This document shows positions 34,921 through 43,976 of a stretch of DNA of 51,601 nt, piece by piece. Under the pieces are notes generated by a model. That model was not told the DNA's origin. It was given only the letters and a program-made list of their open reading frames with translations, and ran no database searches. This DNA is from Bacteroidaceae bacterium (GTDB lineage: Bacteria; Bacteroidota; Bacteroidia; Bacteroidales; Barnesiellaceae_A): the NCBI GenBank assembly GCA_017555825.1, contig JAFZFQ010000049.1, positions 1-51,601 on the forward strand. The letters run 5' to 3'. Numbering within the stretch: the first letter of the stretch is position 1; each line of letters opens with the position of its first letter. The translations under genes and the position numbers were made by a program.

Positions 34921-36051
34921 CTACCTGCGACCGGTCATTACATGCAGTAACGAGGGGGTATAACGCCTCATTATATAGTATAACGAGAGCAAGAAACCCA
35001 ATGCGACACATAGTGCAAACACCGTAAGCAATACATACTGCAGCCCTGTAGAGGGTTGCACCACCCACACAAGAGCCTTGAATATATACTTGGCACATAT
35101 CGTCTGCGCCATGTATATAAAGATAGCCGACGAGGCAAGAAAGCCACTCACACGGCAATGATGACGTAATATAAGGTAGGCGGCAATGTTTATAGCCGTA
35201 ATAAGACCGGTAAATATGCTACATGTGTGCATAAACGAAGCCACAACAGGCATACTATCGCACAAGGCCATATACAACACTGATGCGACCACGCATACTA
35301 TTGCCGACGAATACTTTACCTTGTCGAAAGTCTCTACAATATCGCAGCGATTGACCCCCATATATGCGCCCATTGAGAAGAAAAAGAAGCCCTGAAGAGG
35401 AAACCACAACACCTCTATAACATTGCACTCGATGAGCACCCATACCACGCCCAAGACTACGAGCAACAACCACCCTACCCTGCGCAATAAAAGATATATA
35501 AGCGGAGTGAAGAGAGCTATAACCATGAGGTCGCGTATAAACCATAATGCCTCATTTTGCGGGAAGATATGCCCCGAAGGTTCGGCTATAGGAAAGACAC
35601 CACACTCCTTGTTCCAAAAGGTATTGAGCAGGGCCGAGAGCGAGAAATCGGGAGAACCCTCTACCGGATTGATAGAGGCAAAGATGGGCAAGCGGAAAAA
35701 CAGTATCACCAGCAATGCTATCGCATTCCACACAATATAGGGCACGAGCAGTGTGTGAACACGATTCTTCAGCTTACGGCCGTATTGAGCCCAATCGAAA
35801 TGAGCCGAGCGAAAGAAAACATATCCCGAAATGAAAAAGTATATGGGTACACTGCGACTACTCAAAAATGCATCTACTATATCGCCAAAGGCTTGCAACA
35901 CACCCCTACCCTCAACAAGCGTATCGGGCGATACCGTAAGGGCATTGCCAAATATATGCACAAACAAGACGATAACCGCCAACGGAAATCGCAACAAATC
36001 GAGGCATTGCATCTGCAAGTTGCTACTGTGTGTCACTCCTTCTTGTTTCAT
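34921..36051 (-). CDS. membrane acyltransferase, family 3 (OafA/NodX type)
   Basis: A 376-residue integral membrane protein with about ten helices. The N-terminal DLLRFPLAVIVLFVHIF carries the Arg and His of the Acyltransferase_3 family, and VPIYFFISGYVFF is the second hallmark. The loop ALWFIRDLMVIALFTPLIY and the helices that follow complete the fold. Such enzymes move acetyl, succinyl or other acyl groups onto surface sugars or lipids. The acceptor is unknown, and no glycan gene cluster lies beside it. It stands alone between nifJ and dnaE on the same strand, with a near-consensus -7 element (TATCTTTA) just upstream. Confidence 0.87.
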   Translation of the reverse strand: MKQEGVTHSSNLQMQCLDLLRFPLAVIVLFVHIFGNALTVSPDTLVEGRGVLQAFGDIVDAFLSSRSVPIYFFISGYVFFRSAHFDWAQYGRKLKNRVHTLLVPYIVWNAIALLVILFFRLPIFASINPVEGSPDFSLSALLNTFWNKECGVFPIAEPSGHIFPQNEALWFIRDLMVIALFTPLIYLLLRRVGWLLLVVLGVVWVLIECNVIEVLWFPLQGFFFFSMGAYMGVNRCDIVETFDKVKYSSAIVCVVASVLYMALCDSMPVVASFMHTCSIFTGLITAINIAAYLILRHHCRVSGFLASSAIFIYMAQTICAKYIFKALVWVVQPSTGLQYVLLTVFALCVALGFLLSLYYIMRRYTPSLLHVMTGRR

Positions 36052-36135
36052 ACGTTATATCGCACAAGGTTGCGGGTGTAAAGATACAAAAAATGGATGT
36101 AGAAAGAGGCAAGAGGCCTCTATTCATTGAATGAA

Positions 36136-36167
36136 ATGAGGCGCACCTCGTATGAAGTGCGCCTCAT
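36136..36167 (-). terminator. intrinsic terminator of nifJ
   Basis: An 11-bp GC-rich stem (ATGAGGCGCAC with GTGCGCCTCAT) and a 10-base loop. The minus-strand tail is TTCATTC, a weak T-tract. It lies 30 bases after the nifJ stop. Confidence 0.7.
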
Positions 36168-36198
36168 AGGCTTATTTAGCGTTCAATGTAAAACCCAA

Positions 36199-39100
36199 TT
36201 AGTCTTCCCACTTTTGGTTAGCTTGACGGAGGTAGCTCTTATAGCGCCATTGAGCATTTTCTTTGGCAGCAGCAAAGAGTTGAGCAGCTTCGTTGGGGTA
36301 TTGTTTCAATACCGAAGCAAAGCGTACCTCACCCTTGAGGTATTCGTCAAACTTATCCCATTGAGGCTCTTTAGAGTCGAGTGTGAAGGGGTTCTTACCC
36401 TCGGCCTCAAGAGCGGGATTGTAGCGCCACAAGTGCCAGTATCCGCACTCAACAGCAGCAGCCTCCTCGGCTTGTGACTTGCCCATACCCTTCTTCAAAC
36501 CGTGGTTGATACAGGGAGCGTAGGCAATTACCAATGAAGGACCGGGATAAGCCTCAGCCTCGCGGATAGCCTTGAGTGTTTGAGCTTGGTCGGCACCCAT
36601 TGCGATTTGTGCTACATATACATAACCATAAGTAGTTGCAATCATACCGAGGTCTTTCTTGCGTACACGCTTACCGGCAGCAGCAAACTTAGCAATAGCA
36701 CCGATAGGAGTAGACTTAGATGATTGACCACCTGTATTTGAGTAAACCTCTGTATCGAGAACGAGGATATTGATATCCTTACCCGATGCGATAACGTGGT
36801 CGAGACCACCGTAACCGATGTCGTAAGAAGCACCGTCACCACCGATAATCCATTGTGAGCGACGTACGAGGAAACTGCTCAATGAGTTGATTTTCTTGCA
36901 GCAGTCGCAAGGACAAGCAGCAACGAGAGGCTTGATCTTGGCAGCCAACTCAAGAGTAGCATCGCCATCCTCACGTTTCTCCAACCACTCTGCAAAGAGT
37001 GCCTTCATCTCATCTGTGCAGCAGCTACAAGTGAGAGCCTCTTGCATAGCCTCAACAAGGCGAGCACGCATAGCGTCGTTGGCAAGAGTCATACCCAAGC
37101 CATACTCGCAGAAGTCCTCGAAGAGTGAGTTACCCCATGCGGGACCACGACCCTCGGCATTGGCAGTATAGGGAGTAGAAGGAACTGAACCAGAGTAGAT
37201 AGACGAACAACCGGTAGCATTGGCAACCATCTCGCGCTCGCCATAGAGTTGAGTGAGAAGTTTCACATAGGGAGTCTCACCGCAACCAGAACATGCACCA
37301 GAGAACTCAAACAAAGGAGTAGCAAATTGTGAGTTCTTGGGATTGCTCTTCACGTCAACGAGGTTTTGTTTGCTCTTGACATTCTTCACGCAGTAATCCC
37401 AATTTGCAGCCTCGGGAAGCTCGCCTTCGAGAGCCACCATAGTAAGAGCCTTGCCCTCTTTGTTACCGGGACATACATCGGCACAGTTACCACAACCAAG
37501 ACAGTCGAGTACGCTCACTTGCATGCGGAAGTGCATACCCTTCATAGCTGCGGGAGCCTTCATTTCGAGAGTCTCGAAGTTGGCACCGGCCAACTCTTGC
37601 TCGTCGAGTACGAAAGGACGGATACAAGCGTGAGGACATACAAATGCACACTTGTTACATTGGATACAGTTGGCAGCATTCCAAGTGGGAACGAAAGCAG
37701 CTACACCACGTTTCTCATACTTGGCAGTACCGGCTTCCCAAGCACCATCCTCATAGCCTACGAAGTCAGAAACCTTGAGCAAGTCGCCAGCTTGAGCGTT
37801 GATGGGACGTACCACTTTGTTGATAAATTCGGGATCGTCGTTGGCAACAGCAGCGTCGTCGGCAAGCGAAGCCCATGCGGGATCGATAGCGAGTTGCTTG
37901 TACTCGTTACCACGGTCAACAGCAGCATAGTTCTTGTTAACAACATCCTCACCCTTCTTACCGTAAGACTTCACGATGAATGTCTTCATTTGCTCGATAG
38001 CCAAGTCAACGGGAATAACCTCTGTAATGCGGAAGAATGCCGATTGGAGGATAGTGTTGGTGCGGTTACCGAGACCTATCTCTTGTGCAATTTGAGTAGC
38101 GTTGATGTAGTATACAGTGATGTTCTTCTCGGCGAAGTAGCGTTTTACCTTGTTGGGAAGGTGCTTAGCCAACTCCTCGCCACTCCACACTGTATTGAGC
38201 AAGAATGTACCATTCTCACGCAAACCACGAGTTACATCATACATGTTCAAGTATGCTTGAACGTGGCAAGCTACAAAGTTGGGAGTATTTACCAAGTAAG
38301 TAGAACGGATAGGATCGTCACCAAAACGGAGGTGAGAGCAAGTGAAACCACCCGATTTCTTAGAGTCGTAAGCGAAGTATGCTTGGCAATATTTGTTGGT
38401 ATTGTCACCGATAATCTTGATAGAGTTCTTGTTGGCACCTACAGTACCGTCGGCACCCAAGCCATAGAATTTAGCCTCATACAAGCCATCACCACCGAGA
38501 GCGATCTCCTCCTTCATGGGGAGTGAAGTAAATGTTACATCGTCTACGATACCGAGAGTGAAGTGGTCTTTGGGTTGAGCCATAGCCAAGTTCTCGTATA
38601 CGGCGAGGATTTGTGCAGGAGTAGTATCTTTAGAAGCCAAACCATAGCGACCGCCCACGATGAGGGGGGCATTCTCTTTGCCATAGTAGCACTCTTTAAC
38701 GTCGAGGTAGAGAGGCTCGGCATTTGCACCGGGCTCTTTTGTACGGTCGAGTACAGCAATACGCTTAGCTGTAGCAGGAACAGCAGCCAAGAAGTGCTTA
38801 GCAGAGAAAGGACGATACAAGTGAACAGCCACAAGACCCACTTTCTCGCCTTGAGCTACGAGGTAGTCAACAGCCTCGCGGATAGCCTCTGTACCCGAAC
38901 CCATAGCGATAATTACGCGCTCGGCATCCTCGGCACCATAGTAGTCGAACAAACCATACTTACGACCGGTGATTTTGTAGATTTCGTTCATGTACTTCTC
39001 TACAATCTCGGGCACAGCCTCGTATGCTTTGTTGCAAGACTCACGGTGTTGGAAGAATACGTCGCCATTCTCGGCCAAACCACGTGCAATGGGAGCATCG

Positions 39101-39735
39101 GGAGTAAGTGCGCGACGACGGAAGGCAGCAAGACCCTCTTGGTTTACAAGGGGAGCGAGGTCTTCTTGGTTAACAACCTCGATTTTTTGTATCTCGTGCG
39201 ATGTACGGAAACCATCGAAGAAGTTGATGAAGGGGATGTGAGACTCGATAGTAGCCAAGTGAGCAACACCGGCCAAGTCCATAACCTCTTGTACCGAACC
39301 TTCGGCCAACATAGCGAAACCTGTTTGACGACAAGCCATTACGTCTTGGTGATCGCCAAAGATGCTCAATGCGTGTGAAGCCAATGTACGAGCCGACACG
39401 TGGAATACTGTAGGCAACATCTCACCGGCTATCTTATACATATTGGGGATCATCAACAAAAGACCTTGAGATGCAGTATAAGTAGTTGTCAAGGCTCCGG
39501 CGTGCAATGAACCGTGCAAAGCACCGGCAGCACCACCCTCCGATTGCATTTCTTGAACAAGAACTGTCTCACCGAAGATATTCTTACGTCCGGCAGCAGC
39601 CCACTCATCTACATACTCAGCCATTGTAGAAGAAGGTGTGATGGGGTAAATAGCAGCCACCTCTGAGAACATATACGAGATATGCGCAGCGGCTTGATTA
39701 CCATCACAAGTCAAAAATTTTTTTTCTTTACTCAT
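36199..39735 (-). CDS. nifJ: pyruvate:ferredoxin (flavodoxin) oxidoreductase
   Basis: A 1178-residue single-chain enzyme that converts pyruvate and CoA to acetyl-CoA and CO2 while reducing ferredoxin, central to anaerobic sugar catabolism. Domain order: N-terminal thiamine-pyrophosphate-binding half (IYPITPSSTMAEYVDEWAA), the gamma domain (IKIIGDNTNKYCQAYFAYDSK), two 4Fe-4S clusters at about residues 690-765 (CIQCNKCAFVCPHAC and CLGCGNCADVCPG), and the second thiamine domain with a third cluster (CSGCGETPYVKLLTQLYG) and GDGASYDIGYGGLDH. All cysteines are present and the length is normal. The upstream ATPase gene is 33 bases away on the same strand; no TAnnTTTG element was found between them, so they may share a transcript. 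Confidence 0.97.
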   Translation of the reverse strand: MSKEKKFLTCDGNQAAAHISYMFSEVAAIYPITPSSTMAEYVDEWAAAGRKNIFGETVLVQEMQSEGGAAGALHGSLHAGALTTTYTASQGLLLMIPNMYKIAGEMLPTVFHVSARTLASHALSIFGDHQDVMACRQTGFAMLAEGSVQEVMDLAGVAHLATIESHIPFINFFDGFRTSHEIQKIEVVNQEDLAPLVNQEGLAAFRRRALTPDAPIARGLAENGDVFFQHRESCNKAYEAVPEIVEKYMNEIYKITGRKYGLFDYYGAEDAERVIIAMGSGTEAIREAVDYLVAQGEKVGLVAVHLYRPFSAKHFLAAVPATAKRIAVLDRTKEPGANAEPLYLDVKECYYGKENAPLIVGGRYGLASKDTTPAQILAVYENLAMAQPKDHFTLGIVDDVTFTSLPMKEEIALGGDGLYEAKFYGLGADGTVGANKNSIKIIGDNTNKYCQAYFAYDSKKSGGFTCSHLRFGDDPIRSTYLVNTPNFVACHVQAYLNMYDVTRGLRENGTFLLNTVWSGEELAKHLPNKVKRYFAEKNITVYYINATQIAQEIGLGNRTNTILQSAFFRITEVIPVDLAIEQMKTFIVKSYGKKGEDVVNKNYAAVDRGNEYKQLAIDPAWASLADDAAVANDDPEFINKVVRPINAQAGDLLKVSDFVGYEDGAWEAGTAKYEKRGVAAFVPTWNAANCIQCNKCAFVCPHACIRPFVLDEQELAGANFETLEMKAPAAMKGMHFRMQVSVLDCLGCGNCADVCPGNKEGKALTMVALEGELPEAANWDYCVKNVKSKQNLVDVKSNPKNSQFATPLFEFSGACSGCGETPYVKLLTQLYGEREMVANATGCSSIYSGSVPSTPYTANAEGRGPAWGNSLFEDFCEYGLGMTLANDAMRARLVEAMQEALTCSCCTDEMKALFAEWLEKREDGDATLELAAKIKPLVAACPCDCCKKINSLSSFLVRRSQWIIGGDGASYDIGYGGLDHVIASGKDINILVLDTEVYSNTGGQSSKSTPIGAIAKFAAAGKRVRKKDLGMIATTYGYVYVAQIAMGADQAQTLKAIREAEAYPGPSLVIAYAPCINHGLKKGMGKSQAEEAAAVECGYWHLWRYNPALEAEGKNPFTLDSKEPQWDKFDEYLKGEVRFASVLKQYPNEAAQLFAAAKENAQWRYKSYLRQANQKWED

Positions 39736-39768
39736 ATTCTATAAATATTAGGTATTATATATTTTTTC

Positions 39769-40950
39769 TTAATATAGAAATCCAAACAACCACAAGGGTA
39801 TCACATTGTCATGCCCTACGCCCAACCCATCTATTACATAGTTCATTTCTCGACCCATCCGCGACTTGGATTGCTGCGAAATGACGCGGAAGGGGTACTT
39901 GCCGTCGACTATAAAACGCACGCTGTTGGCGCCCATATTGAGGCGATGATTGCAATGCAGGGCATGATAGAAGAAGGTTTCGCACACCGCTTGGCGGTCT
40001 ACCGTCATCGAGCGGTTGGAGTATATCAGGTTGGTATTGTGCAAGTACAACATGGCAGGTTTCTGCGGATAGGCTTCTCCCTCACGATACAACATATTGA
40101 TGAGGCGCGCGTCCTTGAAACACTTGATATAGTTCATCACCGTAGCTCGCGATATCTGGTTCTCTTGGCTCAACTTGCTCACATTGACTGCTCCGGGCAC
40201 ACGCTTGATGATGAGGTAAAACAATCTACGCAACTTGGGCAGATAAGACAACTCGAGCTGCTTGAGCAAGAGTATATCCACTTCCATAATCATGTTGATT
40301 GTCTTGATGAGATTTTCCGAGAAATTGCTCTTTTCAAGGAAGAAAGGATAATAACCATGGTGCAAGTAGCCGTCGAAGTAGTCGAGCGGATTGACACGAC
40401 CCGATATAGCTCGCGCTATGGTAGCATGATTTTGCATTATCTCCTCAAACGTATAGGGTCGAAATGACATGCCGGTCTTTATATTGAGATACTCGCGAAA
40501 CGAGAATCCACGCAGATTGTACGAGGCTACAAGACCGTCGAGCAAGGGGTTCTCCTCCTTCAAACGCATCACGGTCGATCCGGTAAAGATTATCTGCAAC
40601 TCGGGCAAGGTGTCGTGGCAAGCACGCAGAGCCTCGCTCCAACCGGGATACTTGAATACCTGATCGACAAGCAACACACGACCGCCCTGCTTGTAAAAGT
40701 CGGTCGCAAAATCGACAAGCGAATGATCGGTAAAATAGAGATTGTTGAGGTTGATATATAGACAAGTGCGATCGTTGAGACTAAAGTTCTCACGAGCATA
40801 CTGTAGTAGAAATGTAGTCTTACCCACACCTCGGCTACCCTTTATACCGATGAGGCGATGCGACCAATCTATTTCGCGCATCAGCTCACGTCGGACCGGA
40901 TTGCCCAAGTGCTCTATAAGATAGCTATGTGTTCTATAAAACGATTCCAC
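39769..40950 (-). CDS. AAA-type ATPase (DUF4143 group) with an altered Walker B motif
   Basis: A 393-residue protein. The AAA part has Walker A GSRGVGKTT (38-46) and a Walker B-like VLLVDQVFKYPGW (92-104). In this family the last motif is usually DEVHKYPxW, so the catalytic Glu is Gln97 here, which predicts ATP binding with poor hydrolysis. A sensor-like IIFTGSTVM and SFREYLNI follow. The C-terminal part has a winged-helix-like segment (LSQENQISRATVMNYIKCFKDARLINML) and a PD-(D/E)XK-like end as in DUF4143. The function of the family is unsettled; many members are accessory or toxin/defence-associated, and others are housekeeping orphans. The start is a GTG at 40950. A consensus promoter lies 35 bases upstream. 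Confidence 0.85.
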   Translation of the reverse strand: MESFYRTHSYLIEHLGNPVRRELMREIDWSHRLIGIKGSRGVGKTTFLLQYARENFSLNDRTCLYINLNNLYFTDHSLVDFATDFYKQGGRVLLVDQVFKYPGWSEALRACHDTLPELQIIFTGSTVMRLKEENPLLDGLVASYNLRGFSFREYLNIKTGMSFRPYTFEEIMQNHATIARAISGRVNPLDYFDGYLHHGYYPFFLEKSNFSENLIKTINMIMEVDILLLKQLELSYLPKLRRLFYLIIKRVPGAVNVSKLSQENQISRATVMNYIKCFKDARLINMLYREGEAYPQKPAMLYLHNTNLIYSNRSMTVDRQAVCETFFYHALHCNHRLNMGANSVRFIVDGKYPFRVISQQSKSRMGREMNYVIDGLGVGHDNVIPLWLFGFLY

Positions 40951-40984
40951 TATACTACACCTACAATCTTAGAAAAATTCTTTG

Positions 40985-41016
40985 CAAATATAGTGATTAT
41001 ATAGCGAATTTGCCAA
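40985..41016 (-). promoter_or_regulatory. promoter of the ATPase gene
   Basis: Minus strand: TTG at 41016-41014, a 21-base spacer, then TATATTTG at 40992-40985 (exact match). The predicted start is about 40978, close to the GTG start codon. Confidence 0.65.
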
Positions 41017-41089
41017 CTACAGATTACAAAATAATGGGCGATTTTTATCAGTTTACATATTTTAACACACAAGAAAGCTTATTTACTAT

Positions 41090-41097
41090 TACCTTTG
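41090..41097 (+). promoter_or_regulatory. -7 element of the DUF2027/Smr gene
   Basis: TACCTTTG, an exact TAnnTTTG match, 21 bases before the ATG at 41119. No clear -33 TTG at the expected distance. Confidence 0.5.
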
Positions 41098-41118
41098 CTC
41101 CAAATAAAACAAAAGAAC

Positions 41119-42195
41119 ATGGCAACACTTAATATTGGAGATAAAGTACGATTTCTCAACGCTGTGGGCGGCGGTATCGTACGCAAGATAGAACGCGACA
41201 TGGCTTATGTAGAAGAGCCTGATGGTTTTGAAACCCCTGTACTCATACGCGAGTGTGTAGTTGTTGAGCCGGCCAAGCCCGAGAAGAAACAACCCGAGGT
41301 GAAGACCGTATTTACGGCAGCCACCTTCAGCAAGGACGAGCCTCGCAAAGCGACCCCTGCACCTGCAGCATGTAATGAACCTGTAGAGGAGACTCCCGAA
41401 GGCGAGCAACTCAACATCGCACTGGCCATTATCCCCCACGAGCCCAAGCACCTCAATACTACAGCACACGACATCTGCCTGGTAAACGACAGCAACTATT
41501 ACCTCTACTTTACCTTTACCAGCCGCGACGACGAGGGTTGGCGCACACGCTATGCAGGAGTAATAGAGCCAAACATGCAGATGGAGCTTGAAGAGCTACA
41601 GCAAAACGAAATCAACTCATTGCAACGCATAGGCTTCCAATACATCGCCTTCAAACAAGGCAAACACTACAAGGCCAAGAATCCGGGCGTGATAGAGATG
41701 CGATTTGACCCCGTGAAGCTCTACAAACTGCACAGTTTCCGCTCAAACCTTTACTATGACGAGCCGGCACTTATTATCGACTTGGTAAAGAACGACACCC
41801 CCATACGCCCGTTGGTTGTCAATACCGACGACTTGGCGCGTGCTATGGGCGAAAAGAATCGTTCGGAAGCTATCAATCGCCCCCACATAAGCAAGCCCAA
41901 ACAACAACCCAACGAGATTATCGAGGTAGATCTGCACATCAATGCTCTGCTCGACAACACTGCCGGCATGAGCAATGGTGAAATGCTCGAATACCAGCTC
42001 GATACTTTCCGCAAGGTATTGAACGACAACCGCAACAACAAAGGCCAACGCATTGTGTTTATACATGGCAAAGGCGAAGGCACTCTGCGCCGAGCTATCC
42101 TCGACGAGTTACGCACCAAGTACAAAGAGTACAACTGCCAAGACGCCTCATTCCGCGAATATGGCTTTGGTGCTACAATGGTAACAATAAAATAA
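41119..42195 (+). CDS. DUF2027 protein with C-terminal Smr (MutS2-type nuclease) domain
   Basis: A 358-residue cytoplasmic protein starting MATLNIGDKVRFLNAVGGG; the start is set by this conserved SH3-like N-terminus although the frame opens 8 codons earlier. A Lys/Pro-rich linker (about 60-110) leads to a beta-rich DUF2027 core. The last ~85 residues form a Smr domain with the conserved DLHI and HGKGEGTLRRAI motifs. Smr domains in MutS2 and YdaF-type proteins cut or bind nucleic acid, often at stalled ribosomes or recombination intermediates. This domain combination is typical of Bacteroidota, but its exact task is not established. The WG-like protein gene follows after nine bases. Confidence 0.9.
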   Translation: MATLNIGDKVRFLNAVGGGIVRKIERDMAYVEEPDGFETPVLIRECVVVEPAKPEKKQPEVKTVFTAATFSKDEPRKATPAPAACNEPVEETPEGEQLNIALAIIPHEPKHLNTTAHDICLVNDSNYYLYFTFTSRDDEGWRTRYAGVIEPNMQMELEELQQNEINSLQRIGFQYIAFKQGKHYKAKNPGVIEMRFDPVKLYKLHSFRSNLYYDEPALIIDLVKNDTPIRPLVVNTDDLARAMGEKNRSEAINRPHISKPKQQPNEIIEVDLHINALLDNTAGMSNGEMLEYQLDTFRKVLNDNRNNKGQRIVFIHGKGEGTLRRAILDELRTKYKEYNCQDASFREYGFGATMVTIK

Positions 42196-42204
42196 CATCA
42201 AACA

Positions 42205-43242
42205 ATGACTCGCAAAACATTATTAAACATCATTATTGTATTAGGCGCATCAGTTTTTATCTTGATAAAGAGTGGCATATTTGCACCGAAAGATGAACTC
42301 GTGATGCTACAGAACAATTATGCTTTATGCAAAAAGCCCGACGACAAGCATTTTGCTATTCATCGGCTTCTATCGGTCAACGAGGATGGTGGGTGGAATA
42401 GAAGTTTGGAAGTAGATCCAATAATTGTCAGCGAACCCATATATGATGGCACCATCGAAACCATAACCTGCCCCGACATAAAAGACAGCAAAAAATGGGT
42501 TGTACTTACAGCGGCAGGTAAAAAATATCTATTTGATTGTAGCCATGGCAAACTGCTACTTGATGGATATTCTTTCACCCAATATTCACAGGACAACACA
42601 GGTGGCTCTTACTTCAACACGAAAGTAGGCATATATCCACTATCAGAAACGCCCGGGCTACCTACCAAAGTAGAAAAATACTACCGAACAGGCACAGGCA
42701 ACGATACATTTATTTATCGCCAAAAAGGCCGATGGGGCGTATATAACAGAGTAGTAAAAGAACACAGGGCTTTTACAACACCCGAATATATATACATACA
42801 GATACTCCCTGCTCAATTTGACAAGATACGCCTTATCCGTGGCGATGGAGCCTTTCATTATGTAGCATACAAGAATGGAAAGTGGCAACTTTTTGACGCA
42901 AGGGGACGCAAGCGCGAAATGTGCACCTCTACAACCGAGAACCAGCATCAAATGAACGTAAAAACATCTACAGGTCACGGCGAAGGTATAATAACTGATA
43001 CTTATATAAGTAACATCATAAATATACCAACCAATAGCAATAATCAATACAACTCTTATCTGCGCACCCAATGTACATACAGTGGCGATGAAGAAGCCGG
43101 CATCATAATACTTAAAAATCATCCCAATAAATACAAACGCTTCTTCGCTGCGAGGAACGGTGATTGGTCAATATTCGACTTCGATTGGGACAACAAAAGA
43201 TACGATTTTGATTATAATTACCCCTCTGAACTATCACTGTAA
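42205..43242 (+). CDS. unknown single-pass protein with WG-repeat-like segments
   Basis: A 345-residue protein that I do not recognise. One N-terminal membrane helix or uncleaved signal (TLLNIIIVLGASVFILI) is followed by a beta-rich part. Three short segments recall the WG repeat: GRWGVYN (about 177-183), GKWQLFDARG (about 227-236) and GDWSIFDFD near the C-terminus. The C-terminal tail is rich in Asp, Tyr and Asn. Codon use is more AT-rich than in its neighbours. It starts nine bases after the Smr gene and so is probably co-transcribed, and a small terminator follows. It may be a periplasmic or surface protein. No function is assigned. Confidence 0.75.
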   Translation: MTRKTLLNIIIVLGASVFILIKSGIFAPKDELVMLQNNYALCKKPDDKHFAIHRLLSVNEDGGWNRSLEVDPIIVSEPIYDGTIETITCPDIKDSKKWVVLTAAGKKYLFDCSHGKLLLDGYSFTQYSQDNTGGSYFNTKVGIYPLSETPGLPTKVEKYYRTGTGNDTFIYRQKGRWGVYNRVVKEHRAFTTPEYIYIQILPAQFDKIRLIRGDGAFHYVAYKNGKWQLFDARGRKREMCTSTTENQHQMNVKTSTGHGEGIITDTYISNIINIPTNSNNQYNSYLRTQCTYSGDEEAGIIILKNHPNKYKRFFAARNGDWSIFDFDWDNKRYDFDYNYPSELSL

Positions 43243-43250
43243 ACATTTGT

Positions 43251-43267
43251 AGCGATTTCACATCGCT
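43251..43267 (+). terminator. short terminator after the WG-like gene
   Basis: AGCGAT (43251-43256) pairs with ATCGCT (43262-43267), followed by GTTTTCT. The stem is only six bp, so strength is uncertain. Confidence 0.5.
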
Positions 43268-43292
43268 GTTTTCTATAAAGACTACTCCAAAA

Positions 43293-43334
43293 ATAGGGTT
43301 GTCTCGGAATAAAGATTTCACGAAACAACCCTAT
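43293..43334 (-). terminator. terminator after the EamA remnant
   Basis: ATAGGGTTGT (43293-43302) pairs with ACAACCCTAT (43325-43334) over 10 bp with a 22-base loop. The minus strand continues TTTTTGG. Confidence 0.65.
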
Positions 43335-43351
43335 AACTTTATATCTACTCC

Positions 43352-43882
43352 TTACCGTTTGGTCACCGATATCATAAAGGTCACGGCGATAACGGCTATA
43401 GTGATACCCACAACAATATTGGTTGTAAGCGGCTCGCCAAACACCAGCGCTCCTACAAGTATAGCAGTTATAGGCTCAAACACACCCAATACCGAGGCTT
43501 TTGTTGCGCCGATATTGCGCGTCGCTATCGCAAGTGTCGCCGTAGAAACAATGGTAGGCAATATAGCCAATCCCACCAAGTTGAGCCAATCGCCTGCGGT
43601 CGATATACCGGCTGTAATAGGTGTATCGGATTGTAGATTCATAGCAAGAAAGACAAATGCTCCCACCATGAGGGCATAGAATGTCAACAGCGTATTGGAA
43701 ATATCGGCTATCGCCTTGTTGCGGTTGATAACAACGATGAAGAAGGCATAGGCCAGTGCCGAGCCCAACGACAATATCACACCTATAGGATTGACAGCCT
43801 CGTCACCACCGCCCTGCGTCATAAACAGCACTCCGGCAAAGGTTGCAACAATAGCAAGCCACACAGGCCACGAGATTTCACG
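43352..43882 (-). pseudogene. C-terminal half of an EamA/DMT-family transporter
   Basis: About 170 residues corresponding to the second EamA repeat only, with five membrane helices (WLAIVATFAGVLFMT ... GSALAYAFFIVVINRN ... SVLGVFEPITAILVGALVFGEPLT). Intact drug/metabolite transporters have ten helices in about 290-300 residues. Upstream of the GTG at 43864 the frame stays open for six more transporter-like codons (R-E-I-S-W-P) and then meets a TGA at 43885-43883. Immediately beyond that lies the region of the oadA-like terminator, so the first half is deleted. It keeps its own terminator. A five-helix half-transporter could in principle dimerise, as in the small multidrug-resistance group, but the missing proper start argues for a remnant. 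Confidence 0.8.
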
Positions 43883-43922
43883 TCACAAGCACAACAATCA
43901 CACCCCTACAGGCATAAAAGAA

Positions 43923-43950
43923 ACCGCCCGGTGCATCGGCACCGGGCGGT
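43923..43950 (-). terminator. intrinsic terminator of the oadA-like gene
   Basis: A perfect 12-bp, very GC-rich stem (ACCGCCCGGTGC with GCACCGGGCGGT) with loop ATCG (CGAT on the minus strand). The minus strand continues TTCTTTTATG. It lies 27 bases after the stop codon. Confidence 0.88.
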
Positions 43951-43976
43951 ATTTTTATCGGATTTGTAGCCTATGT

